NCBI GenBank assembly: GCA_964421005.1
Contig: CAYQUV010000027.1
Span: forward strand, 1 to 10,095
Direction: 5' to 3'
DNA: 10,095 nt
Origin: CAYQUV01 sp964421005
Lineage (GTDB): Bacteria; Patescibacteriota; Minisyncoccia; Minisyncoccales; CG1-02-41-26
The notes beneath the pieces were generated by a model, which worked only from the letters and a program-made list of their open reading frames with translations, was not told the origin of the DNA and ran no database searches. Positions 5,760 to 10,095 of the stretch are shown one piece after another (the stretch's first letter is position 1; every line of letters begins with the position of its first letter). The translations under genes were made by a program, and so were the position numbers.

Positions 5760-6368
5760 ATGATTAACTCACCTCCAAGAATAATTTTTAAATACTCACG
5801 GATTTACGATGAAAATTGGAAAAAGTGGATAAAAGTTTATAAAAGAAACTTTGGAGAACCTCCTTCTTTTCAGGAGATTCAGGACTACATTGGAAAAATA
5901 GAACTTTTATGGAGGGGACAAGAAAAGAAAGTTTTAAAAGAACTGTCTAAAATAAGTAAATTAAGATGGAAATCAGAATTTATATACTGTTATGTAGTAG
6001 GTAAATGTGTTCCCTTTTCGGAGCCGCTAACCCTTCCTGTTTACAAAAAGGAGCCAAATCTTTTTATTGATAACTTGATTCATGAATTAATCCATAGAAT
6101 ATTTAATGAGAAGGGCAATATGGAAAAAGCAAAGCTAGCTTGGACCTATCTTAAAGAGAAATATAAAGATGAAAGTCGGAAAACGAGAATACATATTCCT
6201 TTGTATGCTATTCATTCTCATATTTATTTAAAGTTTTTTGGAAGAGAGCGATTAGAAAGAGACATAAAACGGACGAGGTTTTTACCTGACTACAAGAGAG
6301 CCTGGGAAATTGTCCAAAGAGAAGGATATAAAGATATACTCCGAGAGTTTCAGAAGAGAATAGCATAA
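5760..6368 (+). CDS. Putative zinc metallopeptidase with HExxH motif, family not recognised
   Basis: A 202-residue soluble protein with no signal peptide or membrane helix. IDNLIHELIHRIF contains HELIH (His108, Glu109, His112), the zincin motif in which the histidines bind zinc and the glutamate activates water. A second histidine-rich stretch at 145-154 (HIPLYAIHSH) may supply the third ligand; this is inference. The N-terminal half is rich in Lys, Trp and Arg and does not match anything I can name. It follows the precursor gene and its terminator by about 50 bp on the same strand, so it probably has its own promoter. A role in cutting the leader from the cysteine-rich peptide is attractive but rests only on position. 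A housekeeping protein of unknown function that happens to have HExxH is the alternative. Confidence 0.7.
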   Translation: MINSPPRIIFKYSRIYDENWKKWIKVYKRNFGEPPSFQEIQDYIGKIELLWRGQEKKVLKELSKISKLRWKSEFIYCYVVGKCVPFSEPLTLPVYKKEPNLFIDNLIHELIHRIFNEKGNMEKAKLAWTYLKEKYKDESRKTRIHIPLYAIHSHIYLKFFGRERLERDIKRTRFLPDYKRAWEIVQREGYKDILREFQKRIA

Positions 6369-6412
6369 CTTTTTTCTTTATTTCCACCCTTAATCTTCTT
6401 TTATAAAGTAGG

Positions 6413-6490
6413 TTGACGATTTGCAGTTGGGTTTGATATCTTATATTTATATGTTATAACAGAAACGTTCTTTGAAAATTAAGATATAAT
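6413..6490 (+). promoter_or_regulatory. Promoter region of the pentapeptide gene
   Basis: Several overlapping candidates: TTGACG (6413-6418) with TATCTT (6437-6442) at 18 bp; TTGATA (6433-6438) with TATAAC (6455-6460) at 16 bp; and a perfect TATAAT (6485-6490) without a good -35. All predict a long leader of about 105-155 bases before the ATG at 6603. The leader holds a small hairpin (6508-6520, GGTGG-ATT-CTACC) and the tandem 8-mer TAAGTCAT twice at 6559-6574. No known riboswitch was recognised. Confidence 0.45.
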
Positions 6491-6602
6491 ACTGGTCTCG
6501 AAAAATGGGTGGATTCTACCTTTGTTAAAAAGTAAGTAACGCAGGTCTTGGAATTCAGTAAGTCATTAAGTCATAAAGAAAAATAATTAAGGAGGTAAAA
6601 AT

Positions 6603-7322
6603 ATGTCACTTTCCAGAAATAAATGGAGAGAAATGCTACTTCGTTCGATAGAGGAGTTCAACTTTTACCTAGAGGAGCATCTCGACGAGGTGCCTGAGCT
6701 TGCAGAAGCTAACCTCATAAGAGCTAATCTCTACAAGGCTGACCTCGGAGGAGCTAACCTCTACAGAACTGATCTCAGTGAAGCTAATCTTAAAGAGAGT
6801 GACCTTAGAAGAGCTGAGCTTATAGAGACTAACCTCAGGAAGGCTAACCTCTACAAGGCTGACCTTAGAAGAGCTGAGCTTATAGGGGCTAATCTTGTAG
6901 AAGCTGACCTCAGTGGAGCTAACCTCAGAGAGGCTAATCTCTATAGGGCTGACCTCACAAAGGCTAATCTTGTAGGGGCTGAGTTTAAATGGGCTAACCT
7001 CAGAGAAGCTGACCTCAGAGAGAGTGATGTTAGAAGGACTGAGTTCGTAGGAGCTAACCTCAGAGAGATTAATCTTAGCAGGGCTAACCTCAGTGGGGCT
7101 AATCTCAGAGGGGCTAATCTTGTAGAAGCTGACCTCAGTGGAGCTAACCTCAGAGAGGCTAATCTCTATAGGGCTGACCTCACAAAGGCTAATCTTGTAG
7201 GGGCTAACCTCAGTGGAGCTAACCTCAGAGGGGTTAACTTAGCAGAGGTTAAGGGTCTCCCTCGGGAAATCTTTGAGGAATGGGTATCCGAACTAGAGAG
7301 CTCTATCCAGTTTGTTCCGTAG
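6603..7322 (+). CDS. Pentapeptide-repeat protein, 36 uninterrupted pentads
   Basis: A 239-residue protein. After an N-terminal cap of about 34 residues come pentads of the A(N/D)LXX type in perfect five-residue register, with the first central Leu triplet at 36-38 and the last at 211-213, giving 36 repeats. A short tail contains GLPREIFEEW. Such repeats fold as a right-handed square beta-helix of about four pentads per coil. Some family members (Qnr, MfpA, McbG) mimic DNA and protect gyrase, but most have no known function, and nothing here identifies a target. No signal peptide is seen, so it is likely cytoplasmic. The SD AAGGAGGT (6589-6596) is a perfect anti-16S match, six bases before the ATG, so strong translation is expected. 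A 97-bp exact internal duplication shows recent growth. Base composition is richer in GC than the neighbours because of repeat codons (GCT, CTC/CTT). Confidence 0.93.
   Translation: MSLSRNKWREMLLRSIEEFNFYLEEHLDEVPELAEANLIRANLYKADLGGANLYRTDLSEANLKESDLRRAELIETNLRKANLYKADLRRAELIGANLVEADLSGANLREANLYRADLTKANLVGAEFKWANLREADLRESDVRRTEFVGANLREINLSRANLSGANLRGANLVEADLSGANLREANLYRADLTKANLVGANLSGANLRGVNLAEVKGLPREIFEEWVSELESSIQFVP
6884..6980 (+). repeat. 97-bp exact direct repeat, copy 1
   Basis: Identical base for base to 7109-7205; mismatches occur immediately outside on both sides. The 225-bp offset equals 75 codons or 15 pentads, so the frame and pentad register are kept. Confidence 0.95.
7109..7205 (+). 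repeat. 97-bp exact direct repeat, copy 2
   Basis: Second copy of the segment at 6884-6980, within the pentapeptide gene. Exact identity at synonymous sites points to recent duplication or gene conversion rather than selection on protein alone. Confidence 0.95.
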
Positions 7323-7437
7323 AGAAGTAACTCTATCTCTTGACTGGCAACGCAGACCTGACTACGTCAGGTGCATCAAGGAAGTGTATTAAAAGTTGTG
7401 TGAAGTTGGACTTTATACACTTCTTCTTCAGTAAGAG
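7323..7437 (+). other. Structured 3' untranslated region, possible small RNA
   Basis: Between the pentapeptide stop and the terminator there are two substantial hairpins. ACCTGAC (7356-7362) pairs with GTCAGGT (7366-7372) around TAC, and this may be enclosed by CTTGA (7339-7343) with TCAAG (7376-7380). Directly after it, GAAGTGTAT (7381-7389) pairs perfectly with ATACACTTC (7415-7423), and the stem continues as AAAGT (7392-7396) with ACTTT (7410-7414) after a two-base bulge. No reading frame of note is present. This could be a 3'-UTR-derived small RNA or an mRNA-stabilising element. No known RNA family was recognised. Confidence 0.5.
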
Positions 7438-7469
7438 GCCGATGTACACAATAGTACATCGGCTTTTTT
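7433..7469 (+). terminator. Strong intrinsic terminator after the pentapeptide gene
   Basis: GCCGATGTAC (7438-7447) pairs perfectly with GTACATCGGC (7454-7463) around ACAATA, followed by six T. The upstream AAGAG can extend the stem into the T run. Confidence 0.92.
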
Positions 7470-7483
7470 ATTAAGTTGATTTA

Positions 7484-7507
7484 CAGAGACCCGCTCTCTG
7501 CTTTTTT
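7484..7507 (+). terminator. Second, weaker terminator in tandem
   Basis: CAGAGA (7484-7489) pairs with TCTCTG (7495-7500) around CCCGC, then C and six T. TTGATTTACA occurs at 7476-7485 and again at 7523-7532, next to T-run plus TTAAGT sequence, so part of this spacer looks duplicated. Confidence 0.65.
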
Positions 7508-7560
7508 ATTTTAAGTCGGAGATTGATTTACAAATGTTAATTTTAATTTTTGTCTAAAAT

Positions 7561-7589
7561 TTGACAGAAATCCAGCTTATGGATATATT
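7561..7589 (+). promoter_or_regulatory. Near-consensus sigma-70-like promoter of the acyltransferase gene
   Basis: TTGACA (7561-7566), exactly 17 bases, then TATATT (7584-7589): the best promoter in the window. The start is predicted near 7596, leaving a leader of about 120 bases. A second, weaker pair (TTGATT at 7601-7606 with TAAAAT at 7623-7628) lies inside that leader. Confidence 0.8.
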
Positions 7590-7636
7590 TTGGCAAATAG
7601 TTGATTTTTTTGAGAAAGGTGATAAAATTAAAATAG

Positions 7637-7657
7637 TTTTTAAGATGTTCTTAAAAA
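7637..7657 (+). promoter_or_regulatory. Perfect 9-bp hairpin in the acyltransferase leader
   Basis: TTTTTAAGA (7637-7645) pairs exactly with TCTTAAAAA (7649-7657) around TGT. It is AT-rich and has no T run after it, so it is not a terminator on the plus strand. It may be an operator or an mRNA structure. Confidence 0.35.
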
Positions 7658-7700
7658 AATAAATAAAGGAAATTATTTAACTTTAAAAAATAAACAGAAG

Positions 7701-7710
7701 AAGGAGGTGA
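7701..7710 (+). promoter_or_regulatory. Extended SD AAGGAGGTGA that fixes the start at 7716
   Basis: Ten bases match the 3' end of 16S rRNA. A GTG at 7707 lies inside this SD and cannot be the start; the ATG at 7716 is eight bases after the GGAGG core. Confidence 0.85.
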
Positions 7711-7715
7711 GTAGA

Positions 7716-8381
7716 ATGGAAAGATTAACAATAAAATTACTCGATAATGCCCTAGAAAAGAATTTTCTGATAAGAGAATTAGAACCAGACGAGAGAGAGG
7801 ATGCGTATAAGTTTCGCTATCAAGTCTTCTGTAATGAGTTGAACTGGATAGCTCAAAACAAATCAAAAAAAGATATCGATTCCTATGACAATCATGCGGT
7901 TCATTTTGGAGTTTTTTCTCATTTTGGAGATCTTGTGGGGTATAGCCGTATTATTCTTCCGGAGAACAATTTCATGTTGGAACATGAATTTAGAGATTTG
8001 ATTGAGAACTCTCCAATCCGGAAATCAAAAGATACAGTGGAAATTTCTCGATTGGCAATCGAAAAAAGCTTAAGAATGGGTTATGAGTTCCAGACAGGAA
8101 TGCTCCTTTATAGAATTATGTATAACTGGTCGCTTGATCATAAAGTGAGATACTGGTATATGGCGGTTAATCTTCGATATTTAAGATCACTTCAGAAACT
8201 GTTTCCTTGTAAATCCATTGGTCAAGCTAAATCTTACCAATCTGGTATTCCTACCGTTGCAGCATTGTTAGATCTTAGAGAAGCCGAGAAATTTCTAGAA
8301 AATAAAGCTCCTCTTTTTTATAAATGGTTCAGAGAAAAAACGGCTACTTCTGTAGTTGTTCAAAAAAGCCAGACAACTTAA
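7716..8381 (+). CDS. LuxI-like / exosortase-associated type N-acyltransferase (GNAT fold)
   Basis: A 221-residue soluble protein. Motifs follow the autoinducer-synthase pattern: FRYQVFCNELNW (33-44; Arg34, Phe38, Trp44), DSYDNHAVHF (55-64), LVGYSRIILP (73-82; Arg78) and VEISRLAI (108-115; Glu109, Arg112). These correspond to the conserved R-x-x-V-F, W, D-x-x-D, G-x-x-R-L and E-x-S-R positions of LuxI-type synthases, a GNAT-related fold that joins an acyl group from acyl-ACP or acyl-CoA to an amino substrate. PEP-CTERM/exosortase-associated acyltransferases and N-acyl amino acid synthases share these motifs and are at least as likely as a true acyl-homoserine-lactone synthase. It has its own near-consensus promoter, a perfect SD and a terminator, so it is a single-gene unit. 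No LuxR-type gene is next to it; a large membrane kinase follows. Confidence 0.78.
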   Translation: MERLTIKLLDNALEKNFLIRELEPDEREDAYKFRYQVFCNELNWIAQNKSKKDIDSYDNHAVHFGVFSHFGDLVGYSRIILPENNFMLEHEFRDLIENSPIRKSKDTVEISRLAIEKSLRMGYEFQTGMLLYRIMYNWSLDHKVRYWYMAVNLRYLRSLQKLFPCKSIGQAKSYQSGIPTVAALLDLREAEKFLENKAPLFYKWFREKTATSVVVQKSQTT

Positions 8382-8418
8382 TTATACATAAAGAAACTGT
8401 CTGGCTTTTTCTTTTTTT
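8363..8418 (+). terminator. Terminator overlapping the acyltransferase 3' end
   Basis: AAAAAGCCAGACA (8363-8375) pairs perfectly with TGTCTGGCTTTTT (8398-8410) around a 22-base loop that contains the stop codon; more T follow. The A and T arms make it usable in both directions. Confidence 0.85.
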
Positions 8419-8447
8419 ATGATTTTTGTTATATTAAAAGAAAGAAT

Positions 8448-10095
8448 ATGGATTTGAATTTTATACTTCTTATAGCTACCACTTTAATTAATTTGCTTTT
8501 AGCAGCTTTTATTTATTTCAAAAAACGCCAAAGCCCGGTAAATATTTTGTTCAGTTTTGTACTTTTAAGCGTAGCTTTTTGGGCTTTTACAAACGCTATA
8601 TGTCTCATAGTTAAAACTCTTAAAGAAGCGATTATTTGGTCAGAAATTAGCTATATTAGTGCTATTTTGATTGCTAGCACTTTTTTTTATTTCTCTTTAA
8701 TCTTTCCATCTTCTCTTAGTCGAACGAAGAAATTTTCTCCAAAAAAATATCACAAATTTTATATTTGGTTCTTAACTCCTCTTATATCTGTAGTAGTATT
8801 TATTCCTAATTTCACTGTTAAAACTGTAATTTTACGTCCATGGAAAATTATTACAGGGCCGGGATTATATATCTTTGGAGCTTATTTTATAATTACTATG
8901 GTTTGGGCTTTTTTGAATCTTTTCAGAAAATATTTCTCTTCCATGGGAATTGAAAAAATGCAATTAAAATATTTATTTGTTGGGTCCAGTGTCTCTGCTT
9001 TATTTGGAACTATTTGTAATTTAATCTTGCCTATTCAAGGGATTTATAGATTTGTGTGGTTTGGTCCTGTTTTTACACTGATTATGATGATTTCTATTAC
9101 ATATGCAATTATAAAATATCGCCTAATGGATATTAGATTGATAATAGGTAGAACGGCGATTTATCTTTTTTCTTTTGCTACGGTTATTGGTCTTGGGTTT
9201 TTATTGGTACATCTGAACAATCTGTTGTCTACCCCTATTTCTTTTAGTATCGCAGGGCCCTTAATTCTTGTAATTTGTATACTTTTTTTCAGGCTGTTTT
9301 TTAGAATTTATGAAAAATTAGCTTCCAAGTATTTTTATTATACTTTCTATTCTTATCAAAAAGTATTAACTGAGTTGGGAGAAAAACTAACTCAAATATT
9401 AGATTTAAAAAAATTAAGCAATCTTCTTATTGAAACCTTAATTTCAACAATGAAACTTGACAGGACCGTTATCTTACAACGAAGAGAAATGGGAGATTAT
9501 GTTATTTTAAAAAACATTGGTTTCCGAGAAGAAAATGGAATATCTTTGGTCAAGGACAATTTTCTGACCAGATATTTGGAGAGTTCAAAAAAACCGTTAG
9601 TCTACGAGGAAATTTCTTTAATTCAAAAAGATATCAAAAAGAAAGAAGAAAAACAAAATTTGGAGAAGTTGAAGCAAAATATGAAAAAAATCCAAGCCAA
9701 TGTCTGCTTACCTTTATTCCAGAAGGAAAAAATAACAGGCATGATAATTCTTGGTAAAAAAATTTCAGGGGATCCTTATTCCAAAGAAGACCTTGATTTA
9801 TTAACTACTCTCAGCTCTCAAGCCTCTATTGCTTTTCAAAATGCCATTTTTTACTCTCAACTTCAGGATCTTTCCCAAAATCTCCAAGAAAAAGTAGACG
9901 AACAAACTAAAGAACTGAGACAAGCTTATGAAGAACTGAAAAAAGTAGATAGGGCGAAGTCGGAGTTTATCTCTATGGCTTCTCATCAATTGAGAACTCC
10001 TTTAACTTCCATTAAAGGGTATATTTCTATGTTGCTGGAGGGGGATTACGGATATATCGATAAAAAGCAAAAAGAAATACTCGGCAATGTTTTTC
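8448..10095 (+). CDS. Multi-TM sensor histidine kinase with GAF domain, 3' end outside window
   Basis: The frame is open from the ATG at 8448 to the window end (549 codons seen). About nine hydrophobic helices fill residues 4-285. The first seven resemble the 7TM input region found on some histidine kinases, followed by KYRLMDIRLIIGRTAIYL and two more helices. Residues about 310-470 look like a GAF domain, ending LDLLTTLSSQASIAFQNAIF. A coiled coil (about 472-505) leads into HisKA with SEFISMASHQLRTPLTSIKG, phospho-acceptor His513. The HATPase_c domain lies beyond the window. It would sense a ligand in the membrane or cytoplasm and signal through an unseen response regulator. Only a weak purine-rich SD precedes the ATG, and a TATATT at 8430-8435 may be its -10. 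Adjacency to the acyltransferase makes a lipid-like signal conceivable, but this is inference. Confidence 0.92.
   Translation, partial: MDLNFILLIATTLINLLLAAFIYFKKRQSPVNILFSFVLLSVAFWAFTNAICLIVKTLKEAIIWSEISYISAILIASTFFYFSLIFPSSLSRTKKFSPKKYHKFYIWFLTPLISVVVFIPNFTVKTVILRPWKIITGPGLYIFGAYFIITMVWAFLNLFRKYFSSMGIEKMQLKYLFVGSSVSALFGTICNLILPIQGIYRFVWFGPVFTLIMMISITYAIIKYRLMDIRLIIGRTAIYLFSFATVIGLGFLLVHLNNLLSTPISFSIAGPLILVICILFFRLFFRIYEKLASKYFYYTFYSYQKVLTELGEKLTQILDLKKLSNLLIETLISTMKLDRTVILQRREMGDYVILKNIGFREENGISLVKDNFLTRYLESSKKPLVYEEISLIQKDIKKKEEKQNLEKLKQNMKKIQANVCLPLFQKEKITGMIILGKKISGDPYSKEDLDLLTTLSSQASIAFQNAIFYSQLQDLSQNLQEKVDEQTKELRQAYEELKKVDRAKSEFISMASHQLRTPLTSIKGYISMLLEGDYGYIDKKQKEILGNVF

Noticed and set aside
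3349..6400. Insertion sequence or integrase explaining the broken genes
   Set aside because: No transposase-like frame, terminal inverted repeats or target duplications were found on either strand.
6505..6528. Leader peptide MGGFYLC before the pentapeptide gene (attenuation)
   Set aside because: No SD precedes it and no terminator/antiterminator pair follows it.
6600..7260. CRISPR-like or satellite repeat array
   Set aside because: The repeats are 15-bp codon-level units in frame within one protein. There are no palindromic repeats or unique spacers.
7707..7715. GTG start three codons upstream for the acyltransferase
   Set aside because: The GTG is part of the SD itself (AAGGAGGTGA).

Overview
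The window is AT-rich bacterial DNA that reads like a Patescibacteria (CPR) genome, most likely Parcubacteria-like. The evidence is the style of the short two-TM histidine kinase, the stand-alone receiver with its LILLDLILP and LVKANY motifs, a PilB ATPase with a degraded zinc-binding segment, a tRNA without encoded CCA, and several genes that start without a Shine-Dalgarno (SD) sequence. This taxonomic call is inference. TGA is used as a stop at 3878-3880 and no conserved frame carries an internal TGA, so the standard bacterial code fits. A run of exactly 100 N (4971-5070) shows that the window is a scaffold.

Left block (1-3349): the 3' part of tRNA-Ala(CGC), then a membrane histidine kinase, a single-domain response regulator and a PilB/GspE-type assembly ATPase, all on the plus strand and all without a good SD. 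They look like core genes for sensing and type IV pilus assembly.

Middle block (3482-6368) is the most interesting part. A gene with a good promoter and SD encodes the first third of a radical SAM enzyme (CX3CX2C), then changes into unrelated sequence and overlaps a CYTH-domain gene by ATGA. Next comes a GreA/GreB-like gene broken by three one-base losses, each placeable at a homopolymer run, plus one nonsense codon, and then the gap. Beyond the gap lies a complete seven-cysteine SPASM domain, the C-terminal half of a radical SAM peptide maturase. It is followed after 28 bp by a 65-residue peptide with nine cysteines in its last 31 residues, a strong terminator, and an HExxH putative metallopeptidase. 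I read this as a candidate RiPP locus: precursor, SPASM radical SAM maturase and possible protease. The maturase is incomplete as assembled.

Right block (6603-10095): a pentapeptide-repeat protein with 36 uninterrupted pentads and a 97-bp exact internal duplication; a structured 3' untranslated region with several hairpins and tandem terminators; a LuxI-like/GNAT N-acyltransferase with a near-consensus promoter and a full-length SD; and a large sensor kinase (about nine TM helices, GAF, HisKA) that runs off the window.

Genes from 3482 to 7716 mostly have strong AAGGAGG-type SDs and clear promoters or terminators, whereas the flanking core genes do not. That contrast suggests an accessory island between pilB and the large kinase. 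No transposase, integrase or CRISPR array is visible.
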